A DNA stretch of 64,000 nucleotides from Stappia indica (GTDB taxonomy: Bacteria; Pseudomonadota; Alphaproteobacteria; Rhizobiales; Stappiaceae), in the NCBI RefSeq assembly GCF_001696535.1, contig NZ_MBQE01000003.1:558001-622000 (forward strand), read 5' to 3'. The position numbers were made by a program, and so were the translations under genes. The notes below the pieces were generated by a model that was given only the letters and a program-made list of their open reading frames with translations, did not search any database and had not been told where the DNA came from. This document shows, one piece after another, positions 1-9,720 of this stretch (position 1 is its first letter; each line of letters opens with the position of its first letter).

Positions 1-166
1 AGCGGCGCATGATCTCGCCCGCGCCCCCGCCCGGCCCGCCATGCAGCATCACCACGGGAATGCCCTGAGGATTGCCGCATTCCTCGAAATAGATCGTGTG
101 CAGCTCGCTGACGGCGAGCTGGCCGGTGCGATAGGGCTCGATCAAGGGGAAAAGCGCGTCTGTCAT
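1..166 (-). CDS. pip: Proline iminopeptidase, 5' part (cut by window start)
   Basis: The first 55 codons of a cytoplasmic serine peptidase that removes N-terminal proline from peptides. The visible part starts MTDALFPLIEPYRTG and carries the block MLHGGPGGG, the oxyanion-hole HGGPG signature of the S33 proline iminopeptidase family. The catalytic Ser, Asp and His would lie beyond the window edge, so activity cannot be judged. It is transcribed leftwards, in the same direction as the symporter genes to its right, but 140 bp separate it from them. The start is the ATG that opens the conserved N-terminus. Confidence 0.85.
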   Translation of the reverse strand, partial: MTDALFPLIEPYRTGQLAVSELHTIYFEECGNPQGIPVVMLHGGPGGGAGEIMRR

Positions 167-305
167 GGTCGGTATCCGTCTGCGCGGGAGGCGGGCAAGG
201 GGCAAACGGTACCCTGAAGTGCCGTCCCTGTCGCCTGCGCGTGTCGAGCGCACCCGCAGTTCTCCCCGTGAAGTCGGCGAGGCCTGGCGTCGAGCACGCA
301 GGCGG

Positions 306-2129
306 TCAGGGCGCCCCGTCGATCATCACCGGCTTGCCGGCAGGCTTGCGGATCTCCTCCACCATCGCCTGGACATGCCGGGAGGGCGCGCGGGTGACGA
401 GGCTGACCAGAATGGCGACGGCAAAGCCGGCCGGCACGCCGAAGATCGCGGCCGATGTGTTCTGGATGCCGTACCACTCGCCCATGCCGCCGTACCGGGT
501 CAGGAGCAGATAGGCGAGCGTCAGGCCGAAGCCGGCGATCATGCCGCAGACCGCGCCGGCCGCCGTGCAGCGCTTCCACCAGATGCCGAGCACGAGGGCC
601 GGGAAGAAGCCGGACGCGGCTAGCGAGAAGGCCCAGGCCACCATCGACAGGATGTCGGCAGGGCGACTTGCCGTCACGATGGCCGCAACGGCTGCGGCTG
701 CCAGCAGCAGAAGACGGGCGACCAGCAGGCGCCGGCTTGCGGGGGCGCGGCTGTCGAGCGTGCGGTAGTAGACGTCGTGCCCCAGCGCGTTGGCGATGGC
801 CAGGAGAAGGCCGTTGGCGGTCGACAGGGTCGCGGCGAGACCGCCAGCCGCGACCAGAACCGCGATCACGTAGGGCAGGCCGGCGATCTCCGGCAGGGCC
901 AGCACGATGACGTCCCGGTCGATGGCGAGATCCGAAAGCCGCAGCACGCCGGCACTCTCCGGCACGGCGGCGCAGGCCGCGCGCACCGCATCGGCGGAAC
1001 TCGCCGCTGCACCGCAGATCTCGACCAGGCCGAGCCGGCCGTAGGTGTAGATCCAGTCGGGCAGCGCCTGGAGGCTGGCACCGACGACGTTCTGGTAGAC
1101 CTCCAGCTTGGCGAAGGCCGCATAGGCGGGAACGGTGGCGTAGAGCAGCAGGACGAAAAACAGGGTCCAGCCGGCCGAGCGGCGGGCATCGCGCACGCTC
1201 GACGTTGTCAGGAAGCGCATCAGCAGATGCGGCAGCGACGCGGTGCCGACGATCAGGCAGACGACCAGCGCCGCGAAGTTCAGCGGATCGAGGGCTTCGC
1301 CCGGAACGAGATGCCGGACCAGCGTGTCGGGATCGGCAAGGCCCGAGGCGAGCATCTGCTGCTCCAGAGCGGCGATCTGCTCCAGCGCCGCGCCATAGGC
1401 GAACTGGGCGAGCGGCATGCCGAAATGCTGCGCCGACAGGATCGCGACCGGCAGCATGAAGGCCACGATCAGCACCAGATACTGCGCGACTTGCGTCCAG
1501 GTGATGGAACGCATGCCGCCGAGCAGCGAACAGACCAGCACGATGGCAAGGCCGACATAGACGCCCGTCTCGAAGGAAATGCCGAGGAAACGCGAGGCGA
1601 TCAGGCCGGTGGCGTAGAGCTGCGCCACCACATAGGTGAACGAGCAGGCGAAGAGCACGACCACGCCCGTCAGCCGGGCGGCATGGCCGCCGAACCGCAC
1701 CGCCAGGAAGTCGGGCAGCGTGAAGGCCCCGAACTTGCGCAGATACGGGGCGATCAGCACGGCGACCAGGACGAAACCACCGGTCCAGCCGAGCAGATAG
1801 GCCAGCCCGTCGAAGCCGAGCATGTAGAGCGTGCCGGCAAGGCCGATGAAGGACGCGCCGCTCAACCAGTCGGCCGCCGTCGCCATGCCGTTGAAGACGC
1901 CCGGCACCTGACGCCCGGCGACATAGTAATCGGTGACGTGAACGGTGCGGCTGGCAATGCCGATGCCGGCGTAAAGGACGAAGGTCGCCGCGACGAACAG
2001 ATAGCCGAGGACCTGTTGCGGCACGCCGATCTGTTCCAGGACGACGAGACCGGCGATGAAGGCGGCAAGCAGCCCGGCAACCGTGCCGTAGAGCTGGCCT
2101 GCGCGGCTGGCGAGCTTGTCCTTCCTCAT
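306..2129 (-). CDS. Sodium:solute symporter, ActP-like (VC_2705-type large subunit)
   Basis: An inner-membrane sodium/solute symporter of 607 residues with about a dozen or more hydrophobic helices. ADWLSGASFIG and GGMRSITWTQVAQY are typical of the ActP/VC_2705 branch that carries acetate, pyruvate or similar short carboxylates. The ATG chosen (MRKDKLASR) overlaps the stop of the upstream DUF4212 gene by 4 bp, the usual arrangement for this two-part transporter; longer readings upstream run through that gene in another frame. A nearby regulator and a kinase with its own symporter domain suggest the transported carboxylate is also the signal. The exact substrate is inferred from family and context only. 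Confidence 0.88.
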   Translation of the reverse strand: MRKDKLASRAGQLYGTVAGLLAAFIAGLVVLEQIGVPQQVLGYLFVAATFVLYAGIGIASRTVHVTDYYVAGRQVPGVFNGMATAADWLSGASFIGLAGTLYMLGFDGLAYLLGWTGGFVLVAVLIAPYLRKFGAFTLPDFLAVRFGGHAARLTGVVVLFACSFTYVVAQLYATGLIASRFLGISFETGVYVGLAIVLVCSLLGGMRSITWTQVAQYLVLIVAFMLPVAILSAQHFGMPLAQFAYGAALEQIAALEQQMLASGLADPDTLVRHLVPGEALDPLNFAALVVCLIVGTASLPHLLMRFLTTSSVRDARRSAGWTLFFVLLLYATVPAYAAFAKLEVYQNVVGASLQALPDWIYTYGRLGLVEICGAAASSADAVRAACAAVPESAGVLRLSDLAIDRDVIVLALPEIAGLPYVIAVLVAAGGLAATLSTANGLLLAIANALGHDVYYRTLDSRAPASRRLLVARLLLLAAAAVAAIVTASRPADILSMVAWAFSLAASGFFPALVLGIWWKRCTAAGAVCGMIAGFGLTLAYLLLTRYGGMGEWYGIQNTSAAIFGVPAGFAVAILVSLVTRAPSRHVQAMVEEIRKPAGKPVMIDGAP

Positions 2130-2428
2130 CTGAGCTCGTCTCCCGCATCGAGCGGCTCGGGTTCGGCGACCCCGGCGTCGCGGTCGAGGCGTTCCTGGCG
2201 GCGGATGAACCAGACGGTCAACGCGAGGAAGGCGATCAGCGAACCTTGCGCGGCCATGTAGTAGCCGAGCGGGAAACCGGCAAAGCGGAGTGCGTTGAGC
2301 GGTCCGACGAACAGCGGCACGACCAGGGCGAAGACAGCCAGACCGGCAATCGTCACAAGGGCGAGGCCGATCGTGCGTCGCCAGCGGCGCTGCAGCGGGG
2401 ACGTGCCCGGCTTTCCGTGAAAGGTCAT
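2126..2428 (-). CDS. DUF4212 symporter small subunit
   Basis: A 100-residue protein with two hydrophobic helices and a charged tail, matching the DUF4212 (sodium/substrate symporter small subunit) family. The stretch AGFPLGYYMAAQGSLI is typical. Members sit immediately before a VC_2705-type symporter, as here, with a 4-bp ATGA overlap implying translational coupling. It is thought to be a membrane partner of the large subunit; its precise role is not known. The start is the ATG of MTFHGKPG. Confidence 0.85.
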   Translation of the reverse strand: MTFHGKPGTSPLQRRWRRTIGLALVTIAGLAVFALVVPLFVGPLNALRFAGFPLGYYMAAQGSLIAFLALTVWFIRRQERLDRDAGVAEPEPLDAGDELR

Positions 2429-2734
2429 CCAAGTCCTCCGGCATCCCGAACGGAGCCATCAATCTGGATATGCGATTCGTGCAGCTTTCAGTATGCCCCG
2501 TGTGGCCAGCTTGCGCGATCCGTCGCCGTTCCCGTAACTGCGCGTGGTTCGCCGCCGCACGGCACGGCTTGATGCCGGGCGGGCCAGTGGCGATAATGCC
2601 GCGGATTGCCGGTCTGCCGGGGGGCGCCGGCTGGGGGGAGCGAAGCCGCGATCTCGCTGGAGAAGAGGCGACGTCCGTCCGGGTTCTGGGAGGGGCCCGT
2701 GCGGCAAGCGCGCGATCGATCGCGGTCAGCGTCT
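2429..2734. other. Divergent intergenic region with a 14-bp palindrome
   Basis: A gene-free stretch between the leftward symporter pair and the rightward response regulator, so it should hold both promoters. The only clear element is the perfect palindrome CGCGATCGATCGCG at 2711-2724, 10 bp before the response-regulator ATG. It could be an operator or chance in a GC-rich background. I could not pick out convincing -35/-10 or sigma-54 elements. Confidence 0.5.
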
Positions 2735-3418
2735 ATGGAGGACACCGGCGTGCCGGACAGCGCGACGTATCATTTCGTGGTGGCGGACGATCACCCGTTG
2801 TTTCGCGGCGCCCTGCGCCAGACGATCGAGCGGCTCTATCCGGGCGCCGGGATCGTGGAGGTCGGAACGCTCGAGGACGCGGCCGCCGAGCTCGAGCGCC
2901 ATGGCGAGGTCGACCTGCTGCTGCTCGACCTGTCGATGCCCGGCATGCGCGGCTTTTCCGGTCTGATGTATCTGCGCGCCCAGTACCAGAGCGTGCCGGT
3001 CGTGATCGTCTCGGCCAGCGAGGATATCGGCACGATCCGCCGCTGCATGGAGCTCGGCGCTTCCGGCTTCATTCCCAAGTCGCTCGGCATCGAGGTTATC
3101 CGCGAGGCGGTGTCGCAGGTGATGGCCGGCGGCAGCTGGACCCCGCCCGACGTCGACCTGGGCGAGGCTGATGGCGAAGCGAGCGCCATGGCGCAGCGCC
3201 TGTCCACGCTGACGCCGCAGCAGGTGCGGGTGCTGATGATGCTGTCGGAAGGCTTGCTGAACAAGCAGATCGCCTATGAGCTCAGCGTTTCCGAGGCGAC
3301 CGTGAAGGCGCATGTCTCGGCTATCCTGCAGAAGCTCGGCGTCGAAAGCCGGACGCAGGCCGTCATCGCGGCAGCCAAAATCGAGCAGGGGCAGTGGCTG
3401 ACGGCGGAGGCGCGCTGA
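2735..3418 (+). CDS. NarL/LuxR-family response regulator (CrbR/ErdR-like)
   Basis: A 227-residue DNA-binding response regulator. Residues 12-130 form the receiver: acidic pair in VVADDHP, phosphoacceptor Asp65 in LLLLDLSMPG, and the conserved Lys in FIPKSLG. Residues about 155-220 form a LuxR-type helix-turn-helix (LTPQQVRVLMML, NKQIAYELSVSEATVKAHV). The start is the ATG of MEDTGVPD; longer upstream readings have no receiver-like sequence. It lies between a carboxylate symporter and a hybrid kinase with a symporter domain, the setting of the CrbR/ErdR regulators that switch on acetate use (acs). The specific target genes are inference. Confidence 0.85.
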   Translation: MEDTGVPDSATYHFVVADDHPLFRGALRQTIERLYPGAGIVEVGTLEDAAAELERHGEVDLLLLDLSMPGMRGFSGLMYLRAQYQSVPVVIVSASEDIGTIRRCMELGASGFIPKSLGIEVIREAVSQVMAGGSWTPPDVDLGEADGEASAMAQRLSTLTPQQVRVLMMLSEGLLNKQIAYELSVSEATVKAHVSAILQKLGVESRTQAVIAAAKIEQGQWLTAEAR

Positions 3419-3419
3419 G

Positions 3420-4049
3420 CTATTCCGGCTGGCTGCCGGAGGCGGAAACGGGCTGGGCGCGCGCTTCGGCCGGCGGATAGCCGAGCCCGCCCCGCTGGCC
3501 GAACCTGGACTGGTGGCAGGCGCTGCAGGACGAAATGACGTCCATCACCATCGGCGAGCCGTTCGGTGCCACTGCCATGTAGAACCAGTCGCCGGTCTGC
3601 GGCGAGCGACCTCGTTCGACCTTTTCCATCAGGAACAGCGGGCCCGGCTGTGCGCGGCCCCGGTCGTCGACGGAAAAGGACTCCGCCGCAAGCAGCGCCC
3701 CGACCGGCATCTCCGTCTCGCTCTCGTCGAAACGCAGGTAGTCCGCCGCGCCGATCTCATTGACATAGGTGACCAGGTGGCGTCCGCCATGCGCCTCGGA
3801 AAAGGCCGGGTGACGGCTGGCCGGTGACCACGACCGGTAATCCTCCACGTAGTCGGCCGGGATCCAGCGCTTGTCGCCCTGCCTGTAGCCGTCGAGGAGG
3901 ATGTCCTTGAGGCAGTCGTAGACGGCCGCCGCCTCTTCGGCAGACAGGTTGGTTCCGGGCGTTGCGGCGATACAGCCCGAGGCCTGGACCTGAGAGGCGG
4001 TGAGGAGCAGGGCGAGCGCGGTGCCCGCCATTGGCAGCAGTCGTGTCAT
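3420..4049 (-). CDS. Cytochrome P460-like exported haem protein
   Basis: A 209-residue exported protein. An N-terminal signal peptide (MTRLLPMAGTALALLLTASQVQA) is followed by a soluble domain with one c-type haem motif, CSACH, near residue 180 within SSCSACHQSRFG. The arrangement, a beta-rich domain with a late CxxCH, fits the cytochrome P460 superfamily. Known members oxidise hydroxylamine or act on nitrogen or peroxide substrates, but the lysine cross-link that defines true P460 cannot be checked by eye. It converges on the response regulator (1-bp gap) and lies downstream of the hybrid kinase on the same strand, 136 bp away. Its function here is unknown. Confidence 0.65.
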   Translation of the reverse strand: MTRLLPMAGTALALLLTASQVQASGCIAATPGTNLSAEEAAAVYDCLKDILLDGYRQGDKRWIPADYVEDYRSWSPASRHPAFSEAHGGRHLVTYVNEIGAADYLRFDESETEMPVGALLAAESFSVDDRGRAQPGPLFLMEKVERGRSPQTGDWFYMAVAPNGSPMVMDVISSCSACHQSRFGQRGGLGYPPAEARAQPVSASGSQPE

Positions 4050-4184
4050 TCTCGTCTCTCTGGCCCGTCTGCGCGCGATCCGGTCGCTGGGGCGTGGCGA
4101 CGACGATCCGAACCCTGCAATGAGGGCGGCTTGATGGCGATCCAAGGCTTTACACGGATGCTTGCAGGTCGGGCGTGATGCGGA

Positions 4185-7100
4185 TCACTCGGCGGCGGCC
4201 GGCGCCCCCGCACTGCGCACGCGGGAGAGATAGGCCCGGAGCGCCGCCGGTTTCACCGGCTTGTTGAGGATCTCGATGTCCTTGGCTGCTGCTTCCGCGC
4301 GCACGCCCTGGCTGCGGTCGGCGGTGACCAGCAGCGCCGGGATCTCCGTGCCGAAACGCCACCGCAGTTGCACCACCGCCTCCACGCCGGTTCCCTCGTC
4401 GAGGTGATAGTCGGCGATCAGGACGTCGGGCCGCTCGCCCGCCTCGAACGTCTTGCGCGCCGCCTCGCGCGGGTCCAGGGCCGTCGTCACCCTGCAGCCC
4501 CAGCCCGTCAGCAGCACGCGCATCCCGTCGAGGATCTGCGGCTCGTTGTCGATGGCGAGCACGTGCAGTCCCTTGAGCGGGGCATCGTGCGGGGCAGGGG
4601 GCGGCGGGACCACGAGGGCCGGGACGGACGCGGCCACGGGCAGCTCGATGGAAAAGCGCGAGCCGAGCCCTGTGCGCGATTCCAGCGTGACCGGATGATC
4701 GAGCACCCTGGCGATGCGCTCGACGATGGACAGGCCGAGGCCGAGGCCGCGCGCCTCGCGGGCGCCGTCGTCCAGCCGGTGGAACTCCATGAAGATCAGC
4801 TTCTGCTTCGACTGCGGGATGCCGATGCCGGTGTCGAACACCTCCATCACCACCTTGCCGCGCCGGCGCCGGACGCCCACCAGAACGCGGCCGCTGCGGG
4901 TGTACTTGATCGCGTTGGAGATGAGGTTCTGCAGCAGCCGGCGCAGCAAGCGGCGGTCGGAGCGCACGCTGAGGCTGGTCGGCAGGATGGCGAGGCGCAG
5001 GTTCTTCTCTTCCGCCACCGGCTCGAACTCGGTGCGCAGCGGATTGAGGATCTCCTCCAGCCGGAAGACGGTGATTTCGGGCTTCAAGGCGCCGGTGTCG
5101 AGGCGGGAAATGTCGAGCACCGCGCCGATGATTTCCTCCACCGATTCCAGCGAGGCGCCGACATTCTGCACAAGGTGTTTCAGCTCTCCTTCCGTAAAGC
5201 GCTCGGTCAGGCTGGAGGCGTAGAGCCGCGCGGCATTGAGCGGCTGCAGGATGTCGTGGCCGGCAGCCGCCAGGAAGCGGGTCTTGCCGATATTCGCCTC
5301 TTCCGCCAGCGCCTTGGCGTCGGTCAGCTCCTCGTTGACGCGGGTCAGCTCCAGCGTGCGCTCGCGCACCCGGCGTTCCAGCGTCTCGTTGGCACGGGCC
5401 AGCGCCTCCTCGCCGAGCACGCGTTCGGTGATGTCGGTATAGGTGGTGACGATGCCGCCGTCCGGCATCGGACTGGTGCGCACTTCGAGCACAAGGCCTG
5501 CACTGCCCATGTGCTCCTGGAAGGTCTCGTGGCGCACCACCAGCTTGTCGAGCCGGTCGCCGACGATCACCTCCACCGGATCGCTGCCCAGCTCGCCGCG
5601 CTTGGCGTTGAAGCGGATGATGGCGTCGAGCGGCGTTCCGACCTGGCCGTATTCCGCCGGCAGGCCGAGCAGCTCGCGGAATTGCCGGTTCCAGCAGATC
5701 AGGCGAAGGTCGCGGTCGAAGACCGAGATGCCCTGCCGCACCTGGTCGAGGGCGGTCTGCAGCAGGTCGCGGTTGTACTGGATCGCCACCGTTGCATCGT
5801 CCAGCAGCTTCAGCGCGCCCTTGCCGCTGGGATCGCGGCGCTTGACCAGCAGCGACAGCACCAGCCGCGAAGAGGCCGCGCCGATGGCGCTGGCCAGCAG
5901 CTGTTCTGAAAACCGCAGCACCTGCGCGTCCGCAGTGGCGCTGGGATCGAAATCGCGCCCGCGCTCGCGGGCAAAGCTCTGGAACGAGCGCTCGGTCCGT
6001 TCCTCGCCGAGATAGCGGGCGATGGTGGACTTGAGATCGCCGACCGTGACGGATGTGCGCCACAGGCGCAGGCCCGGCGTCGGCGACAGTTCCGACGGCA
6101 CGAAAATGTTGGCCTGCAGCCTCTCGACCGGTTCGGGCGTGCGCGACAGCGAGACGACGATATAGGCGGTGATATTGGCCGCAAGGCTCCAGAACACGCC
6201 ATGGGTGAGCGGATCGAAGGCAAGCGAGAACAGCGCCTGCGGCCGCAGCAGCCAGATGCCGAAGGGGCCGTTCTCGATCAAGGTCACCGGGATCAGCCCG
6301 GACTGCGCGAAGGTCGGCAGCAGCAGCGTATAGACCCAGATGGCGAAGCCGATCAGCATGCCGGCGATGGCGCCGCGCGCGGTGCCGCGCCGCCAGACGA
6401 GGCCGCCGAAGAAGGCCGGGGCGAACTGCGCGATGGCGGCGAAGGACAGCAGGCCGATGGAGGTCAGCGCTGCGGTGTCGCCGGCCGCCCGGTAATAGGC
6501 ATAGGCGAGCAGCAGCGTGACGAAGATCGCCGCCCGCCGCGTCAGCAGCAGGATCCGGCTCATGTCTTCGCCATGCGAGGCGATGATCGCGTCCTCGCTG
6601 GAGCGGCGCAGCACCAGCGGCATCACCAGGTCGTTGGAGATCATGATGGCGAGCGCGACGCTGGCGACGATGACCATGGCGGTGGCCGCCGACAAGCCGC
6701 CGATGAAGGCGATCAGCGCCAGCCACGGATGATTGGCGGCCAGCGGCAGGGCGAGCACGTAGGAGTCTGGGTTGATCGCCGGGTCCAGCATGATCATGCC
6801 GGCGGCCGCGATCGGCACCACGAACAGGTTGATCGCCACGAGATAGAGCGGGAACAGCCAGGTCGCACGGCGCAGCTCGGCGCTGGAGTTGTTTTCCGTC
6901 ACCGTGACGTGGAACTGGCGCGGCAGCAGGATGACGGCGATGCCGGACAGCAGCGTCATCACCACCCAGTTGCCGCCCGACAGTTCGCCGGACATCGCGC
7001 CCACCACCTTGGGGTCGGCGGCCATGGCGGCGAACAGGTCGCCGGGCCCGTCGTAGAGCGAGTAGGTGACCCATATGCCGACGGCGAGGAAGGCGACCAG

Positions 7101-7715
7101 CTTGACCACCGCCTCGGCGGCGATGGCCAGCATCAGGCCTTCCTGGTGCTCCGTCGCATCGATATGCCGGGTGCCGAAGGCCCAGGCGAAGATCACCATG
7201 CCGATGGCGATCATCAAGGTGATGTCGTCGAAGAAGGGCAGGCCGGTCTCGCCGGTTTTCAGGTTGAGATGCGAGATCAGCGTGGTGACCGACAGCGACA
7301 CCGCCTTCAGCTGCAGCGCGATGTAGGGGACGATGCCGACGACAGCGATGATCGCGACGACGGCGGCCACCGGCTGGCTCTTGCCGTAGCGCGCACCGAT
7401 GAAGTCTGCGACCGAGGTGATGCGCTCGCTCTTGGCCAGGCGGATGATCCGCCGCAGCAGGGGGTAGCCGAGGGCGAAGACCAGGATCGGCCCGATATAG
7501 ATCGTCAGGAACTCCAGCCCGCTGCGGGTCGCGGTGCCGACCGAGCCGAAGAAGGTCCAGGACGTGCAGTAGACGGAGATCGACAGCGCATAGATCAGCG
7601 GCCGGCCGTTGCCGGACGTGGTGAAGCGCGCCTTGCGGTCGCCATAGCTGGCAATGGCAAACAGCAGGAGCACGTAGCCGAGCGCCGCGACGACGACGAC
7701 CCACCCTTCGACCAT
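4185..7715 (-). CDS. Hybrid histidine kinase with sodium:solute symporter sensor (CrbS/MxtR-like)
   Basis: A 1176-residue membrane sensor kinase. Residues about 1-500 form a symporter-like domain with many helices ([23 protein letters not shown]). A PAS-type region follows (about 650-770, [15 protein letters not shown]) and then a coiled stretch. The dimerisation helix holds the phosphoacceptor His820 in the atypical H-box [10 protein letters not shown]. The ATPase carries N-box [17 protein letters not shown] and [11 protein letters not shown]-terminal receiver has Asp1102 in [11 protein letters not shown] and a Lys in LNKPVKP. This is the full layout of CrbS/MxtR/NahK-type kinases that respond to acetate and drive a CrbR/ErdR regulator, a likely partner of which lies two genes away. 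The ligand is inferred. Confidence 0.88.
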   Translation of the reverse strand: MVEGWVVVVAALGYVLLLFAIASYGDRKARFTTSGNGRPLIYALSISVYCTSWTFFGSVGTATRSGLEFLTIYIGPILVFALGYPLLRRIIRLAKSERITSVADFIGARYGKSQPVAAVVAIIAVVGIVPYIALQLKAVSLSVTTLISHLNLKTGETGLPFFDDITLMIAIGMVIFAWAFGTRHIDATEHQEGLMLAIAAEAVVKLVAFLAVGIWVTYSLYDGPGDLFAAMAADPKVVGAMSGELSGGNWVVMTLLSGIAVILLPRQFHVTVTENNSSAELRRATWLFPLYLVAINLFVVPIAAAGMIMLDPAINPDSYVLALPLAANHPWLALIAFIGGLSAATAMVIVASVALAIMISNDLVMPLVLRRSSEDAIIASHGEDMSRILLLTRRAAIFVTLLLAYAYYRAAGDTAALTSIGLLSFAAIAQFAPAFFGGLVWRRGTARGAIAGMLIGFAIWVYTLLLPTFAQSGLIPVTLIENGPFGIWLLRPQALFSLAFDPLTHGVFWSLAANITAYIVVSLSRTPEPVERLQANIFVPSELSPTPGLRLWRTSVTVGDLKSTIARYLGEERTERSFQSFARERGRDFDPSATADAQVLRFSEQLLASAIGAASSRLVLSLLVKRRDPSGKGALKLLDDATVAIQYNRDLLQTALDQVRQGISVFDRDLRLICWNRQFRELLGLPAEYGQVGTPLDAIIRFNAKRGELGSDPVEVIVGDRLDKLVVRHETFQEHMGSAGLVLEVRTSPMPDGGIVTTYTDITERVLGEEALARANETLERRVRERTLELTRVNEELTDAKALAEEANIGKTRFLAAAGHDILQPLNAARLYASSLTERFTEGELKHLVQNVGASLESVEEIIGAVLDISRLDTGALKPEITVFRLEEILNPLRTEFEPVAEEKNLRLAILPTSLSVRSDRRLLRRLLQNLISNAIKYTRSGRVLVGVRRRRGKVVMEVFDTGIGIPQSKQKLIFMEFHRLDDGAREARGLGLGLSIVERIARVLDHPVTLESRTGLGSRFSIELPVAASVPALVVPPPPAPHDAPLKGLHVLAIDNEPQILDGMRVLLTGWGCRVTTALDPREAARKTFEAGERPDVLIADYHLDEGTGVEAVVQLRWRFGTEIPALLVTADRSQGVRAEAAAKDIEILNKPVKPAALRAYLSRVRSAGAPAAAE

Positions 7716-7921
7716 GCGCTGCGTTCCTCCCGAACCTCGTGCGCCGATCGGACCATGTTTGCCGGCGCCTGTCCATTCGACGCTTGGCGGTGAAGCTCCG
7801 GTGCGAAAGGGGAATAGGGAGATTCCCGGATGCGTTTGCCCGTGCTAAACCGGAAGCTGCAACCAGACACGCCCCGGCCGCTGCTTTCCGCAGGCGCCGG
7901 CAGCCACGGGATGGAGCCAGC

Positions 7922-8350
7922 ATGCTGAAGGAATTCAAGGAGTTTGCCGTCAAGGGCAACATGGTCGACATGGCCGTCGGTATCGTCATCGGTGCGGCTT
8001 TCAGCGCCATCGTGTCCTCGCTCGTCGACGACGTGATCATGCCTCCCATCGGCCTGCTGATCGGCGGCGTCGATTTCTCCCAGCTCTTCCTGGTGCTGAG
8101 CGAGGGCACGGCGCCCGGGCCCTATCTCACCGTCGAGGCGGCAACGGCCGCCGGCGCGGTGACCTGGAATCTCGGTCTGTTCATCAATGCGGTGATCAAG
8201 TTCCTGATCATCTCCTTCGCGCTGTTCATGGTGGTCAAGGTGATCAACCGCCTGCGCAACGAGAAGCCGGCCGCGCCTCCCGCACCGCCCGCGCCGAGCC
8301 GCGAGGAAGTGTTGTTGACCGAGATCCGCGATCTCCTGAAGACGCGCTGA
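7922..8350 (+). CDS. mscL: Large-conductance mechanosensitive channel MscL
   Basis: A 142-residue inner-membrane channel that opens under membrane tension to release solutes on osmotic downshock. [20 protein letters not shown] is the classic N-terminal amphipathic helix running into TM1 ([15 protein letters not shown]). TM2 is about residues 80-105 ([19 protein letters not shown]). A proline/alanine linker and a charged C-terminal helix ending LLKTR follow. The length is normal for the family. The ATG is the one that opens the conserved MLKEF block. Confidence 0.95.
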   Translation: MLKEFKEFAVKGNMVDMAVGIVIGAAFSAIVSSLVDDVIMPPIGLLIGGVDFSQLFLVLSEGTAPGPYLTVEAATAAGAVTWNLGLFINAVIKFLIISFALFMVVKVINRLRNEKPAAPPAPPAPSREEVLLTEIRDLLKTR

Positions 8351-8382
8351 CAAGGCGCGTTTCCAAAGCCGAGTTGCAGTGT

Positions 8383-8413
8383 GATCCGCGCGGCGACCGT
8401 GACCGCGCGGGTC
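8383..8413 (+). terminator. GC-rich hairpin after mscL
   Basis: An 11-bp stem (GATCCGCGCGG pairing with CCGCGCGGGTC, one G-U pair) with a 9-nt loop lies 33 bp after mscL. It is not followed by a clear T-run, so it is a weak terminator or a leader hairpin for the aminotransferase 30 bp downstream. Confidence 0.35.
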
Positions 8414-8442
8414 GTATCCCTTCCTGAAAGAGACGATCCTCC

Positions 8443-9612
8443 ATGGTCGATATGATGTCCGCGCTGCGGCCGGAGGCGCGCCAGGCGCCCGAAAGCGGCA
8501 TTGTCGAGGTTGTGAATTTCGCGCGCGAGCGCGATGACCTGATTCCCCTGTGGGTCGGGGAGGGCGACCTGCCGACGCCGGACTTCATCCGCGCGGCCGC
8601 CGAGGCGTCGCTGGAAAAGGGCGAGACGTTCTACACCTACCAGCGCGGCATTCCGGCGCTGCGCGAGGCGCTGGCGCGCTATCACCACCGCCATTTCGGC
8701 CGCGACTGGGGAGCGGAGCGCTATTTCGTCACCGGCTCGGGCATGCAGGCGATCCAGCTGGCGGTCCAGGCGATTGCCGGTGCCGGCGACGAGGTGATTT
8801 ACCCTTCGCCCGCCTGGCCGAACTTCCCGGCCGCCATCGGCATCATGGGCGCCAGGGCGATCCCCGTGCCGCTCGATTTCTCCCCCAATGGCTGGACGCT
8901 CGACCTCGATCGGCTGTTTGCCGCCGTGACCCCGCGCACCCGCGCCATCTATCTGAATTCGCCGTCGAACCCGACCGGCTGGATGGCCGACAAGGAGACG
9001 CTGGCCGCGATCCTGGCCGAGGCGCGCCGGCGGGGACTGTGGATCGTCGCCGACGAGGTCTACAGCCGCTTCGTCGAAGGGGGGGCGACCCGTGCGCCCT
9101 CCTTCATGGATGTGGCGGAACCGGACGACCTGATCCTCTACGTCAACACCTTCTCCAAGAACTGGGCGATGACCGGCTGGCGCATCGGCTGGCTGTCCGC
9201 ACCGCCCGCCCTCGGCCAGGTGGTGGAAAACCTGATCCAGTATTCCACCTCCGGCGTTGCCCAGTTCATGCAGCGCGGCGCCGTCGCAGCGCTCGACGAG
9301 GGCGAGGAGTTCGTGGCGCTGCAACGCAGGCGCGCGAGCGCCGGGCGCGCCATCATCGAAGGGCGTCTGGCGGCGACCGGGCGCATCCGCTATGCGCCGC
9401 CGCAAGGTGCCTTCTACCTGTTCTTCGGCGTCGAGGGCTTTTCCGACAGCCGGGACCTGGCCAAGCGGATCGTCGGCGAGACGGGCGTCGGGCTTGCGCC
9501 GGGCAGCGCCTTCGGCGAGGCGGGCGAAGGGTTCCTGCGCCTGTGTTTTGCCCGTTCGGCAGAGCACCTGGAGGCCGCGGCGGAGCGCCTCGCGGGCTGG
9601 ATAGCGCGTTGA
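8443..9612 (+). CDS. PLP-dependent class I/II aminotransferase
   Basis: A 389-residue fold-type I aminotransferase related to aspartate/aromatic aminotransferases. Lys239 in NTFSKNWAMTGWRIGW is the expected PLP-binding lysine. NSPSNPTGWM carries the Asn that contacts PLP, IVADEVYSRF the Asp that contacts the pyridine nitrogen, and an Arg near the C-terminus (FLRLCFARS) binds the substrate carboxylate. It moves amino groups between an amino acid and a 2-oxo acid in the cytoplasm. The substrate cannot be told from sequence. It appears monocistronic and unrelated to its neighbours. Confidence 0.85.
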   Translation: MVDMMSALRPEARQAPESGIVEVVNFARERDDLIPLWVGEGDLPTPDFIRAAAEASLEKGETFYTYQRGIPALREALARYHHRHFGRDWGAERYFVTGSGMQAIQLAVQAIAGAGDEVIYPSPAWPNFPAAIGIMGARAIPVPLDFSPNGWTLDLDRLFAAVTPRTRAIYLNSPSNPTGWMADKETLAAILAEARRRGLWIVADEVYSRFVEGGATRAPSFMDVAEPDDLILYVNTFSKNWAMTGWRIGWLSAPPALGQVVENLIQYSTSGVAQFMQRGAVAALDEGEEFVALQRRRASAGRAIIEGRLAATGRIRYAPPQGAFYLFFGVEGFSDSRDLAKRIVGETGVGLAPGSAFGEAGEGFLRLCFARSAEHLEAAAERLAGWIAR

Positions 9613-9720
9613 CGAAACACGCGACTCTGCGTTACGGATTTTTGCGTAGAAGATTGGAAGCGGCCATATTTCAGTCGTTTCCCGGCGGCGGGTCGATCCC
9701 CGCATCGTATCGGGGCTAGA

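Noticed and set aside
2500-2530. TGGCC...TTGCG resembling a sigma-54 promoter before the symporter or regulator
   Set aside because: The spacing between the GG and GC elements is too short and the flanking bases do not match the consensus.
4150-8109. A very long open frame overlapping the hybrid kinase on the same strand
   Set aside because: Its translation is arginine/proline-rich with no domain; the overlapping frame is a textbook hybrid kinase, so this is a GC-rich shadow.
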